DNA from: a virus
Length of the DNA: 44,278 nt
Virus record (IMG/VR): IMGVR_UViG_3300024999_000179
Span: 1 to 44,278 of that record
Direction: 5' to 3' (one strand)
Shown here: positions 22,375-31,184 of the stretch, one piece after another
Numbering within the stretch: position 1 is the first letter of the stretch
Layout of the letters: each line of letters begins with the position of its first letter
Program-made: the position numbers and the translations under genes
Notes under the pieces: generated by a model
Told to the model about the DNA's origin: nothing
Seen by the model: only the letters and a program-made list of their open reading frames with translations
The model's database searches: none

Positions 22375-23040
22375 ATGGGATGGAATGAAGGAATCAAGGC
22401 GTTTACCACCTCGGCCGCAGTCCTGGCCAGGCGCCTGGTAAAGATGGCATCGACCGGGCTGGTCGCTCATTGCACCGCCGCCGCTGCCGATATCGCGATC
22501 GGGGTCAGTGAATACGCGGTGGCCTCCGGGGCTGTCTGCTCGGTCAAGCTGCTGAACTGCGGCGGCACCTTCGAGATGACCGCCGCCGGGGCGATCACCG
22601 CCGGCGCCGAGGTCTACCAGGCCGCCGACGGCAAGGTCTCGGCGACCGTGGTGCCGGGCGGCAAGATCGGCATCGCCATCGAGGCGGCCACCGCCGACGG
22701 CGATATCATCGAGGTCCTGCCGGTGCTGAGCAGCAGCGAGAGCGCGGTCGAGGCGGTGCAGAACGCCCTCGCCGCCGATGCGGCCATCACCCCCGGGGCG
22801 GTGACCTATCTCAACCCGGCCGCAGGGGCGATCACCGCCACCCTGGCCGACGACACGGTGCCCGGCCGGCTGACCACCATCATCATGCAGACCACCGCCA
22901 CCTCCTCGACGGTGTCGATTGCCCACCACGTCACCAGCGATCCGGAAGTGGCGACCTTCGACGCGATCGACGAGACCCTGGTGCTGATCTGGACCGGCAC
23001 CGAGTACGCGACCATTTACGCCTCGGCGACCTTCGTCTAA
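22375..23040 (+). CDS. Capsid decoration/cement-type protein
   Basis: This 221-residue, Ala/Thr-rich beta protein lies between protease/scaffold and capsid genes, the place of lambda D. The N-terminal half (VAHCTAAAADIAIGVSEYAV, then GAITAGAEVYQAADGKVS) resembles DUF2190-type head fibre or cement proteins. The C-terminal half looks like an extra beta domain. It likely binds the capsid surface. Confidence 0.72.
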   Translation: MGWNEGIKAFTTSAAVLARRLVKMASTGLVAHCTAAAADIAIGVSEYAVASGAVCSVKLLNCGGTFEMTAAGAITAGAEVYQAADGKVSATVVPGGKIGIAIEAATADGDIIEVLPVLSSSESAVEAVQNALAADAAITPGAVTYLNPAAGAITATLADDTVPGRLTTIIMQTTATSSTVSIAHHVTSDPEVATFDAIDETLVLIWTGTEYATIYASATFV

Positions 23041-23108
23041 ACGGCGCAACATCACACTGACGCGGCATTCGCGGGTGCAGATAAACCAACAGTATAAGGA
23101 GCTTGATC

Positions 23109-24110
23109 ATGCCTTTTCCGAAATCAAATACCAGCATCGCCCGACCTGACCTCGGCTTCGCGGTCCAGGAGTATATCGAGGCGGCCCCCGGCATGGGTTT
23201 TATCGGCCTGGAAGTGCTGCCCATCTTCGAGACCCCCTACCAGGCCACCACCTTCCCGGTGATCCCGAAAGAGGCCCTGCTGTCGATCGGCGACACCAAG
23301 CGGGCGATGCGCGGCTACTACAACCGCGGCGACTGGGAGTTCGAGCAGGGGAAATACGCGACCTCCGAGCATGGCTGGGAAGAGCCGGTCGACGATCGCG
23401 AGCGCAACCTCTACAAGGCCTCGATCGACGCCGACGTGATCGCCGTCAAGCGGGCCACCAACATGGTCCTGCGGGCGCAGGAGCAGCGAGTGGCCAACAA
23501 GATCTTCAACGCCACCAACTTCACCGCCCACGGCATCACCCACGAGTGGGACGACGCCACTAACGCGGTGCCGCTCGACGATCTCGAGACGGCCAAGCTG
23601 GCGGTGCGGGCGGCCTGCGGCATGATGCCGAACACCCTGATCATCACCTATTCGACCTTCCTCAACCTGCGCCGCAACGCCCAGCTGAAGGCCCAGTTCG
23701 GCGGCAACTTCGCCGGCCAGGACGCCAACAACATGACCGTCGAACAGCTGGCCCATCTGCTCGACATCCAGAAGCTGCTGGTCGGCGGGGCGGTCTACAA
23801 TTCGGCCAAGAAGGGCCAGGACGCCAGCATCGCCAGCCTGTGGAACAACGAGTACGCGATGCTGACCATCACCTCGGCCGCCGCCGACATCTCCGAGCCG
23901 TGCCTCGGCCGGACCTTCCTGTGGACCGAGGAGTCGGCCGACAATACCGTGGTCGAGCAGTACCGGGCGGAGAGCAACCGCAGCGATATCTTCCGGGTCC
24001 GGCACGACACCGACGAGCGGCTGCTGAAGAGCGTCGACGACGATGACGCGACGGTCTCCGACATCGCCGCCGCCTGTTCCTACCTGTTCAGCAACATCAC
24101 CACCATCTAG
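23109..24110 (+). CDS. Major capsid protein, lambda E family
   Basis: The product is 333 residues (lambda E has 341). Family signs are IFETPYQATTFPVIPKEALL near residue 41, YYNRGDWEF with DDRERNLYKASIDADVIAVK near 70-115, and MMPNTLIITYSTFLNLRRN near 175. AAGGAG precedes the ATG. It forms the HK97-fold shell. A TTG six bases upstream is the less likely start. Confidence 0.93.
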   Translation: MPFPKSNTSIARPDLGFAVQEYIEAAPGMGFIGLEVLPIFETPYQATTFPVIPKEALLSIGDTKRAMRGYYNRGDWEFEQGKYATSEHGWEEPVDDRERNLYKASIDADVIAVKRATNMVLRAQEQRVANKIFNATNFTAHGITHEWDDATNAVPLDDLETAKLAVRAACGMMPNTLIITYSTFLNLRRNAQLKAQFGGNFAGQDANNMTVEQLAHLLDIQKLLVGGAVYNSAKKGQDASIASLWNNEYAMLTITSAAADISEPCLGRTFLWTEESADNTVVEQYRAESNRSDIFRVRHDTDERLLKSVDDDDATVSDIAAACSYLFSNITTI

Positions 24111-24120
24111 GGGTGATCTG

Positions 24121-24468
24121 ATGGGACTGAAGGAGCAGATGGCGATCGACGCCCGGACGGTGTTTCTCAACCCCGGCGATTTCGGGGTTGAGGCGACCTA
24201 CACCGCCAAGGGCGGGCAGCCGGTGCCGGTGACGATCAACTTCAGGCGCGGGGCGACGCTGCTCGGCGCCGGCGGGGCGATGATCGAGACCGAGGCCTCC
24301 TGCGTGATCGCGCGCAGCGAGGTGGCCGAGCCGGGATCCGGCGACGTGCTGCGGCTGGCGGACGGCGAGACCTGGTTCATCGATGCCGACGCGCTGCGCG
24401 GCGGCGACGAGAACAGCCGGCACGTGGCCCTGCGCAAGGAACCCCTGCCGACCTTCAGGAGGTCCTGA
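24121..24468 (+). CDS. Head-tail joining protein
   Basis: This 115-residue beta-rich protein follows the capsid gene. ARTVFLNPGDFGVEATYTAK, then GAMIETEASCVIARSE and a C-terminal VALRKEPLPTF fit the lambda FII/Gifsy-2-type joiner group. It would add to the portal-gpW complex to accept the tail. The stop overlaps the next start as TGATG. Confidence 0.75.
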   Translation: MGLKEQMAIDARTVFLNPGDFGVEATYTAKGGQPVPVTINFRRGATLLGAGGAMIETEASCVIARSEVAEPGSGDVLRLADGETWFIDADALRGGDENSRHVALRKEPLPTFRRS

Positions 24469-25109
24469 TGCTCGAGGTCAAGCTGCAGCACAGCGGGCTC
24501 GACGAGATGACCCGATCGGTAATGGGTCTCGGCGGCCTCTTTGCCCGGGCGCGCCGGTCGGCGATGGGCTCGGTCGGCTGGTTCGTCCAGCAGACCCTGC
24601 GCAACCATCTGGAATACGGTCCGCCGGAATGGCAGGACCTGCACGACCTGACGGAGCTGTTCAAGAAAAAAGGCGGTACCGAGGTCTGGGCCCTGCGGTC
24701 TAACCGGCCGCGCTCGCCGGCGGTGTGGCTGGGCAAGTTCTCACGCTACCGGGTGAGCAGCGATGGCGGCCTGGTACAGATCGATTTCGGCAAGTCGAAG
24801 AAGGGCAAGCCGGGCAGTTTCGATCCGCAGATCGCCCCGATCGCCCGGCGCATCGACCAGGGCGAGACGGTCCAGGTCACCGACAAGATGCGGCGGAAGA
24901 TGGCGGCGACCAAGAAGGCGACCCGCGGCGAGCACGTCGTCGGCATCAACTTCTTCCCGCTGCGCAAGGACACCGACAGCCTCGATATCCCGGCCCGGCC
25001 GATCTTCGACCCGGTATTCAGGAAGATCGAGGATGAGGTCACGCCGCTGTTCGCCCGGAAGTTCTGGGCCTCGTTCGACCGCTATCAATTCGGAGGAAAA
25101 AAGGCATGA
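24468..25109 (+). CDS. Minor tail protein (gpZ-like/tail completion)
   Basis: This 213-residue protein begins with a helical segment (LHSLGL-like; SGLDEMTRSVMGLGGLFARA) and ends with DIPARPIFDPVFRKIEDEV. The latter is close to the RPFL-type signature of tail completion proteins such as lambda Z and P2 S. Position after the joiner fits a neck or tail-end component. It overlaps the next gene by four bases. Confidence 0.68.
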   Translation: MLEVKLQHSGLDEMTRSVMGLGGLFARARRSAMGSVGWFVQQTLRNHLEYGPPEWQDLHDLTELFKKKGGTEVWALRSNRPRSPAVWLGKFSRYRVSSDGGLVQIDFGKSKKGKPGSFDPQIAPIARRIDQGETVQVTDKMRRKMAATKKATRGEHVVGINFFPLRKDTDSLDIPARPIFDPVFRKIEDEVTPLFARKFWASFDRYQFGGKKA

Positions 25110-25564
25110 CCGCGCACGAACTGACCCTGCTGGTGGCCGAGCACCTGGCTGCCGATACCGGCCTGCAGGCCTGGTGCACCGAGACCTTCGGGCAAGGCCT
25201 GTGCGTTTTTGTCGGGATCGACGAGCGTAACCCGCCGCCGGATGAATACTGGCCGCTGGTGGCCGTGGTGCACATCTCGGAGTTGAAGGGCGACGACGAG
25301 AAGTACCAGCGCTTCGGCATGGATCTCGGCTCGGGGGTGCTCAGCGATGCCATCGCGGTCAGCGGCCTGCGCCATATCTATACCGGCATGCTGCAGGCCG
25401 AGGAACTGCGGACCAGGGTTGAGGCGGTGCTGTTCAAGTCAAACCTCACCCAGCAGGTCAGGGTGGTCGGCGACTCGTATCAGCAACCAAGCCATCCTCA
25501 TTACATCAGTTATTCGGCTGTCAGTTTCAGCCTTCTCAAATCGAGCCGCCATCCTGTGCGGTAA
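25106..25564 (+). CDS. Tail terminator (gpU-like)
   Basis: This 152-residue protein lies just before the tail tube gene, where lambda U sits. It has an alpha/beta layout (LLVAEHLAADTGLQAWCTE, then YWPLVAVVHISELKG, then a helix LRTRVEAVLF and a closing strand YSAVSFSLLK). It should cap the tube at its set length. Assignment is mainly by position and size. Confidence 0.68.
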   Translation: MTAHELTLLVAEHLAADTGLQAWCTETFGQGLCVFVGIDERNPPPDEYWPLVAVVHISELKGDDEKYQRFGMDLGSGVLSDAIAVSGLRHIYTGMLQAEELRTRVEAVLFKSNLTQQVRVVGDSYQQPSHPHYISYSAVSFSLLKSSRHPVR

Positions 25565-25576
25565 GGAGGATTTTTT

Positions 25577-26554
25577 ATGCCTATTGCAAGCAACGCAGAC
25601 AATATCCGCATCAACGGCACCGGCAGGCTCTACGTCGCCGCCGTCGGCGCGGCCGGGGTCGGCATGGAGATCGGCGAGATGGACGGCCTGTCCGACTCGG
25701 TGTCGGTCTCCACCGAGAAGATCAAATCGAACCGCACCGCCGCCCGGGCGACCATCAAGGAGGTCGAGACCGAGCGCGAGGCATCCGTCAAGTTCGGTAT
25801 GCGCGAGTCGTCGATCGAGAACCTGGAGCTCTATCTCTCCGCCAACGCCGCCAGCGTCACCAGCCAGGCCGCCGGCACATTGTCGGCGGTGGAAGTGACG
25901 ATGACCGAGAAGGAATACGCCGACGTCGGCAAGGTCAACTGCTTTCTCACCAAGGTCGGGCACGGCGCCGTCACCGGCGGGCCGTTCGACCTCGGCGAGA
26001 CGATCACCGGTGGCACCTCGTCCGCCACCGGCGTGGTCGGCTGGGTGGGTTCGGGCTTTGTCGAGCTGGTTGACGTTTCCGGAACCTTCTCCTCCGGAGA
26101 GACGTTGACCGGTTCGATATCCCTGGCCACCGCCGCCGCCACCTCGATCGAGACCCTGGCCGACATGGTGGTCTGCGACGCCGCCACCGCCACCGTCCGC
26201 TACACGCTCGAGGACGATTACCGGATCGATGCCGACTACGGCTACATCATGAAGATGCCGGGCAGCGACATCGGGGCCACCTGCTTCATCTGGTGCGACC
26301 ACCTGGCGGCCGCGATCAACACCGTGCACGCCCTGTCGGCCCAGGCGATCGAGCGCAAGCTGACCTTCGTCTCGGACGCCGACGACCTCGGGCCGCGCCA
26401 GCGCATCACCTACCACAAGGTCAAGCTGATCATGGACGGCGACCGGCCGCAGATCGGCGACGGCGAGTCGGTCTTGTCGATGGTCGGCACCGTCCTGCTC
26501 GACTCGACCAAGCCCACCGGCCAGCAGTTCATGAAGACCGAGATCATCAGCTAA
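25577..26554 (+). CDS. Major tail tube protein with inserted domain
   Basis: The 325-residue protein starts after TAAGGAGG. The N-terminal part (NADNIRINGTGRLYVAAVG, then a tube-like sheet) and the C-terminal KVKLIMDGDRPQIGDGE, then SMVGTVLLDS look like a siphophage tube subunit. Residues about 118-190 hold a separate beta module with repeated GETITGGTSSATG and GETLTGSISLAT patterns, likely exposed on the tail surface. A strong hairpin follows the gene. Confidence 0.85.
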   Translation: MPIASNADNIRINGTGRLYVAAVGAAGVGMEIGEMDGLSDSVSVSTEKIKSNRTAARATIKEVETEREASVKFGMRESSIENLELYLSANAASVTSQAAGTLSAVEVTMTEKEYADVGKVNCFLTKVGHGAVTGGPFDLGETITGGTSSATGVVGWVGSGFVELVDVSGTFSSGETLTGSISLATAAATSIETLADMVVCDAATATVRYTLEDDYRIDADYGYIMKMPGSDIGATCFIWCDHLAAAINTVHALSAQAIERKLTFVSDADDLGPRQRITYHKVKLIMDGDRPQIGDGESVLSMVGTVLLDSTKPTGQQFMKTEIIS

Positions 26555-26559
26555 CCCCC

Positions 26560-26594
26560 GACCGCTCCGGGCCTTGATTCTGCCCGGGGCGGTC
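26560..26594 (+). terminator. Hairpin after the tail tube gene
   Basis: GACCGCTCCGGGC pairs with GCCCGGGGCGGTC with one mismatch around a 9-base loop. No T-run follows. It probably reduces read-through, so tube protein is made in excess over chaperone and tape measure. Confidence 0.7.
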
Positions 26595-26613
26595 ACCCCA
26601 ACTGGAGAAGACC

Positions 26614-27096
26614 ATGTTGAACAGCAAGAAAATCACGGTCGGCGGCAGGGATGTCACGGTCACCGAGGTCAGGGTCAGGCGGGTCCTACAGCTGCTGCCG
26701 ATGTTCGAGCAGAAGCCGCAGGCGGCCGGGCCCGCGCCGGGGCTGGACGGCGAAGCGGCGGTGCCGAGCGCCGAGGATGGGTTCATGGCGCAGCTGGAGA
26801 TCCTGCTGCAGGAGAGCTGCGGCCTGACCATCGACAACCTGCAGGACCTCCACTCCTCGGAGCTGGAGCAGCTCTGGCAGGCCTTCTATGAGGTGAACAG
26901 TTTTTTTTTCCGGACGGCGGTCCGCTTCGGTCTGGAAGAAAAGGTAGCGGTTCTGCTCGGTACAGTGCTGCAGGGCTTTGGCGGCTTGTTTGCCGGCTTC
27001 TTTGCCGAGGCCATGGAGAGTGTCTCGACTACGGATTCTCCTGGTTTGTCGCCGCCGTTGCCAACGACGAGCGAGAACAGCGGGACGAACGCATAG
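26614..27096 (+). CDS. Tail assembly chaperone, G part
   Basis: This 160-residue protein lies between tube and tape-measure genes like lambda G. It starts KKITVGGRDVTVTEVRVRRV, has helical segments (FMAQLEILLQESCGLTIDNL) and then a hydrophobic segment, VLQGFGGLFAGFFAEAMES. After about residue 135 this frame turns into Ser/Thr/Pro-rich sequence while the -1 frame begins to look coding. A TTTTTTTTTC run at 26901-26910 contains a T-TTT-TTC slippery heptamer in frame. It should coat the tape measure during tail assembly. Confidence 0.8.
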   Translation: MLNSKKITVGGRDVTVTEVRVRRVLQLLPMFEQKPQAAGPAPGLDGEAAVPSAEDGFMAQLEILLQESCGLTIDNLQDLHSSELEQLWQAFYEVNSFFFRTAVRFGLEEKVAVLLGTVLQGFGGLFAGFFAEAMESVSTTDSPGLSPPLPTTSENSGTNA

Positions 27097-27176
27097 AGAT
27101 GGCGATCGCGGTCCGGGCCGGGGCCTGGGCCGACGAGAAAACCTGGAAAGAGATGAACAGGGATTATGGCAAATAA
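26892..27176 (+). CDS. T-type extension of the chaperone by -1 frameshift
   Basis: The -1 frame is open from 26892, just after a TGA, to TAA 27174-27176 and has no start codon before 27099. From about 27018 it reads as real protein: CLDYGFSWFVAAVANDEREQ, then IAVRAGAWADEKTWKEMNRD. That fits the T domain of a G-T fusion. The 26904-26910 heptamer lies at the very start of the open frame. The better-looking coding switch is near 27010, so the exact shift site is uncertain. The stop overlaps the tape-measure start by 11 bases. Confidence 0.62.
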   Translation, partial: GEQFFFPDGGPLRSGRKGSGSARYSAAGLWRLVCRLLCRGHGECLDYGFSWFVAAVANDEREQRDERIEMAIAVRAGAWADEKTWKEMNRDYGK

Positions 27177-29784
27177 CCGGGTAGACATCCAGATCAGGGC
27201 GGTTGACAAGGGGGTCAAGAATGTTTTCGACCTCGTCGCCCAGAAGCTCAAGACCGGCCGGGTGGCCCTCGAGGCCTACAATCAGGCCCTGGGCAAGACC
27301 CGTGATGTCGCCGCCGGGCTGTCGAATAGCCTGAAGGCGGCCTTCGCCGGGGTCGGCGCCGGGGTGGTGGTGCAGTCGCTGTTCCAGGCCGGGGTCCAGG
27401 CCCAGAACCTTGACCGGGCCTTTACCGCCATCCTCGGCTCGAGCGCTGCCGCCAAGGATGAGTTGGCCTTCATCCGGGCGGAAGCGGATCGGCTCGGCCT
27501 GAGCTTCTGGGAGACGGCCGATGCCTACAAGGGCATCTCCGCCGCCGCCGCCCCGACCGAGCTGGCCGGCGAGGGGGTGCGCAAGATCTTCATCGGCGTG
27601 GCCTCGGCGGCCTCGGCCCTGGGCATGTCGGTGGACGATACCAGTGGCTCGCTGCGAGCGATCGGCCAGATGATCAGCAAGGACAAGATCCAGGCCGAGG
27701 AACTCCGGGCCCAGTTGGGCGACCGGCTGTTCGGCGCCTTCCAGCTGATGGCCGAGGCGGCCGGAGTGACCACCGCCGAACTCGACAAAATGCTGGTCAG
27801 CGGCGAGGTGAGCATCGATCTGCTGTCCAAGTTTGCCGACATCCTCACCGAGAAGTACGGCCCGGCCGCCGAGAAGGCCTCCAGGGAGGCGGTCGGCACC
27901 CTGGCGAAGTGGCGGACGGCCTGGATGGACCTGAAGGTCACCCTGGCTAATTCCGGATTCCTGGAAAACTCCACCAGCTATCTGACCACCCTCACCGCCA
28001 CCCTGAAGGATCCGGCGGTGCAGAAGGCGATCGGGGTCTGGGCCAAGCGCTTCTTCGAGGTGGCCGACGCGATCATCCGCACGGTCTGGGAGCACAAAGG
28101 TTTTATCGCCGCCGTCATGGGGACTGTTGTGGTCGGCAAGACCCTTGATACCCTGGCGCGGACGATCCTCGGTATTAACGCCGCCTTCAAGGTGATGATG
28201 GGCCTGAGCATCGCCGGCTGGGCCGGTTCGACCATCGCCCTGCTCAAATCGATCAACCTGGCCGCCCTTTCGGTTACCGGCGCGCTCGGGGCCGCGGCCG
28301 GGGCTACCCTGGCTCTGGCCGGCGGATACGCCCTCGGCGCGAAAATCGCCGAGTGGGAGTATCTGCGCTCGGTGGTCGGGGCGAACAAGCAGGCCCTGGC
28401 GGAGATCCCGGCCAGGTTCCAGGCCATCTCCGAGGCGACCGGGGTGACGATCAAATCGTTCAAGGACCTGGAAAAGGCCGAAAAGGACGGCCTGATCAAG
28501 TTCGACAGCGTTACCGGCGAGTGGGTGAAAGGGGCCGGCAAGATGGCCGCCGCCGTCAAGAACTCGGCGGCGGAACAGAAGCAGGCTACCGCCGCCGCGC
28601 TCGACGAGATGAAGAAGAAGTACCAGGCCTATGCCGACGAGGTCAAGCGCCTGCAGGACGATATCGCCGGCCGCGAACGGTCGCTGGCCGATCAGCTGCG
28701 GGAGATGTCCCGGAGCGGCATGACGGATATCGGGGCCTGGAAGGACCGCAAGGCCCAGGCCGAGGAATACGCCGCGGCCGCCAAGAAGGCCGCCGAGGAA
28801 TCGCGCAAGGCCTTTGCCGCCGGCAATGCCGATGTCGGCAAGACCAAGGCGGAAGAGGCGGTCGGGCTCTTCGACAAGGCCAGGGAAGCGGCCGCCGAGC
28901 TGAACCGCGAGACCAAAAACGGCGAACAGGTTATCGCCACCCAGCAGGAGAACCTGAAGACCGCCCTGTCCATGGTCGAGGAATACGGCAAGGGGGCAGT
29001 GACGGTGCAGCAGGAGCTGCAGAAATCGATCGCCCAGACCGCCCAGGAGCTCGACAAGCAGAGCGGCGGCCAGCTCTCCAAGGAGCTGCCGGACATCGCC
29101 AAGCAGTTCGGCGAGATCAGCGTCCAGGCAAAAGACCTGGCGGAGTCCGCCTCGGAATTCAACAAGGCCTGGAGCAACGCCTGGGACCGCGCCACCCTCG
29201 GCGGCAAGGAGGCCATTGCCCAGCTCGAGAAGGAGCTGAAGGAACTGACCAAGGACCGCCACATCAAGGTCTATGTCGAGGAGGTGGTCAAGAAGGCGGC
29301 CGGCGGCGCGATCCAGAAGCTGGCCACCGGCGGCCAGGTCCTGCGCAACATGCTGCGCGGCGGCTTTTTCCCCGGCTTCGGCGGCGGCGACCGGCGGCAC
29401 GTGGTCATGGAAGACGGCGAATATGCCCTTGATAAGTATCGGGTGCGGGACGCCGGGCTGCGGACGGTGCGGGCCTTCCATGCCGGCCGCTACGACATCG
29501 TCATCGCCGAGCTGCTGAAGAAGGTCGGCTTCAACGCCTTTGACCTGATCGGTCGGCAGATGGGCGGGATCATCAACGCCCTGCCGGCCATGCCCGCCGT
29601 CTCCTCGCCTTTCATGCAGGCCGGCGGGATGGTGGCGGCGCCTGCTGCGGCCGCCGGCGGCGACCGGGAAACCATCAATATCACCTTAAATTACAGCGGT
29701 GCCGGCTCGGCGGTCGATGCCGGAAAGATGGCCGACATGGTCATGACTGAAATACAACGGCGAAGCCGGAGGGCGTCACGATGA
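27166..29784 (+). CDS. Tape-measure protein
   Basis: This 872-residue protein sets tail length and is expelled on infection. The N-terminal VDIQIRAVDKGVKNVFDLVA and residues 75-230 (AFTAILGSSAAAKDELAFIR, then ALGMSVDDTSGSLRAIGQMI and QLGDRLFGAFQLMAE) are the typical tape-measure N-terminal domain. Hydrophobic segments near 310-395 could enter the host membrane. About 460-680 is a long Lys/Glu/Ala coiled coil. The C-terminal GGAIQKLATGGQV is a common tape-measure end motif. At 872 residues it is about as long as lambda H, implying a tail of similar length. Confidence 0.93.
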   Translation: MANNRVDIQIRAVDKGVKNVFDLVAQKLKTGRVALEAYNQALGKTRDVAAGLSNSLKAAFAGVGAGVVVQSLFQAGVQAQNLDRAFTAILGSSAAAKDELAFIRAEADRLGLSFWETADAYKGISAAAAPTELAGEGVRKIFIGVASAASALGMSVDDTSGSLRAIGQMISKDKIQAEELRAQLGDRLFGAFQLMAEAAGVTTAELDKMLVSGEVSIDLLSKFADILTEKYGPAAEKASREAVGTLAKWRTAWMDLKVTLANSGFLENSTSYLTTLTATLKDPAVQKAIGVWAKRFFEVADAIIRTVWEHKGFIAAVMGTVVVGKTLDTLARTILGINAAFKVMMGLSIAGWAGSTIALLKSINLAALSVTGALGAAAGATLALAGGYALGAKIAEWEYLRSVVGANKQALAEIPARFQAISEATGVTIKSFKDLEKAEKDGLIKFDSVTGEWVKGAGKMAAAVKNSAAEQKQATAAALDEMKKKYQAYADEVKRLQDDIAGRERSLADQLREMSRSGMTDIGAWKDRKAQAEEYAAAAKKAAEESRKAFAAGNADVGKTKAEEAVGLFDKAREAAAELNRETKNGEQVIATQQENLKTALSMVEEYGKGAVTVQQELQKSIAQTAQELDKQSGGQLSKELPDIAKQFGEISVQAKDLAESASEFNKAWSNAWDRATLGGKEAIAQLEKELKELTKDRHIKVYVEEVVKKAAGGAIQKLATGGQVLRNMLRGGFFPGFGGGDRRHVVMEDGEYALDKYRVRDAGLRTVRAFHAGRYDIVIAELLKKVGFNAFDLIGRQMGGIINALPAMPAVSSPFMQAGGMVAAPAAAAGGDRETINITLNYSGAGSAVDAGKMADMVMTEIQRRSRRASR

Positions 29785-30158
29785 CCGTATCCATCGGCGG
29801 CATTACGCTGTCGGACGATCTCCGGCTGAGCGGCATCAAGAACCAGTCTCTGGCCCTGATGTCTGTCCGGCGAACCATGGGCGGCCGGGTGGTTATCCAG
29901 ACGCTGCGAATGGAGGCGGGCAGACCGTTGACACTGGAGGCCTTCCGGGACGGAAACGCCGTCTATGGCCATTTCACCGGCAGCCAGATCGACCAGATCT
30001 GTGCGCTGCGCGATGCCTCCACCGAGGTGACGCTGGTCCACCACCTGGGGACCTTCCAGGTCATTGTCACCGCCGTCGATGTCGAAGATATCAAGGGTGT
30101 CGCGGATCCGGCGAGCACGGACGAGTATTCCGGCACCATCACCCTAATCGAGGTATGA
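29781..30158 (+). CDS. Minor tail protein
   Basis: This 125-residue beta protein (VSIGGITLSDDLRLSGIKNQ, then GGRVVIQTLRMEAGRPLTL and a final YSGTITLIEV) follows the tape measure with a four-base overlap. By place it corresponds to the lambda M/L zone at the distal tail. No exact family is recognised. Confidence 0.7.
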   Translation: MTVSIGGITLSDDLRLSGIKNQSLALMSVRRTMGGRVVIQTLRMEAGRPLTLEAFRDGNAVYGHFTGSQIDQICALRDASTEVTLVHHLGTFQVIVTAVDVEDIKGVADPASTDEYSGTITLIEV

Positions 30159-30161
30159 CCC

Positions 30162-31184
30162 ATGCTAGACGCAGATTTCAAGCCCTATTACCCGGTAAAC
30201 GTCACCGCCACCGCGGCCCATGGCGGGCGGATGAGCAACAACATGATCGTCAGCGGCGAGGAGGAGAATGTCTTCCGCAACAAGTCGAGCGACGACAGGC
30301 TGAACGGCTGCATCGAGTACGAGAAGGTCTACGCCAAGGCGGCCGACGATGCCGACGCCGTGCTGGTCGTCACCAAGGCATGGCTGGACAAGCCGTGCGA
30401 GGGCGACGACTGGGGCACCATTTTCCTGGGCACCCAGACCGATGTGCTGGGCGATATCATCGGTTGGGAGACCGGCGCCGACTCGAAGACCAAATACGGC
30501 ACGGCCTGGGTCACCACCGACGTGGTCGCCTCCACCAAGACCATCAAGGTGACGGTCGATAACGCGGTGCTGCTGGCCGCCGGCGTCGACCGGATATTCC
30601 GGGTCGGCGAGAAGTGCAAGCTGGGCGACGGCACCAACAGCGAAGAGATCGAAATCGCCGCCCTGGCCGAGGCAGGCCTGGAGATCACGGTGACCACCGT
30701 CGCCGACATCACCCGCAACTACTCGGCCGGGATCGCCGGCGCGCGGGTATCCCGGCTGTCGTCGATCCTGGAGATCGGCACGGTCCAGACCTCGTCGGTC
30801 GCGGTCGGCCACACCGGCGGGGCAGATTACAACCACACCGGCTATGCGCCGCTACTGGACAATATCGGCACGCTCGAGGTCCAGGTCGTGTTTACCTTCG
30901 GGGACGCGACCAACTTCACTGCCGTCTGCGATGCCTTCGGCTACAGCGGCAGCGGCACGGTAGGCGCCGATTTCGTGCTCACCAACACTGACCTGTCCAA
31001 GCCTTTGGCGACCTTCTACGCGGCCGGCTGGTCCGGCTTGATCATCGCCGGCGGCGACACCTTCACCTGCCTGCTGCACCCGGCCGCCGCGCCGATCTGG
31101 GAGAAACGCCAGACCCCGGCCGGGGCCGCCTCGCTCTCTTACAGCAACATCAATCTCGTGGTCACCGGCGAGGTCTCGAGCTGA
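30162..31184 (+). CDS. Distal tail structural protein
   Basis: This 340-residue protein is rich in Thr, Gly, Ala and Asp with an alternating beta pattern. Its start (DADFKPYYPVNVTATAAHGG) and end (SYSNINLVVTGEVSS) look virion-like. About residues 130-175 (VLLAAGVDRIFRVGEKCKLG) resemble a small inserted beta domain. Its stop shares one base with the next start. It is probably a distal-tail or hub component. The family is unknown to me. Confidence 0.65.
   Translation: MLDADFKPYYPVNVTATAAHGGRMSNNMIVSGEEENVFRNKSSDDRLNGCIEYEKVYAKAADDADAVLVVTKAWLDKPCEGDDWGTIFLGTQTDVLGDIIGWETGADSKTKYGTAWVTTDVVASTKTIKVTVDNAVLLAAGVDRIFRVGEKCKLGDGTNSEEIEIAALAEAGLEITVTTVADITRNYSAGIAGARVSRLSSILEIGTVQTSSVAVGHTGGADYNHTGYAPLLDNIGTLEVQVVFTFGDATNFTAVCDAFGYSGSGTVGADFVLTNTDLSKPLATFYAAGWSGLIIAGGDTFTCLLHPAAAPIWEKRQTPAGAASLSYSNINLVVTGEVSS

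Noticed and set aside
26686-29481. 931-residue ORF antisense to the tape-measure gene
   Set aside because: It mirrors the codon pattern of the sense gene and shows no domain. The tape-measure reading is clear.
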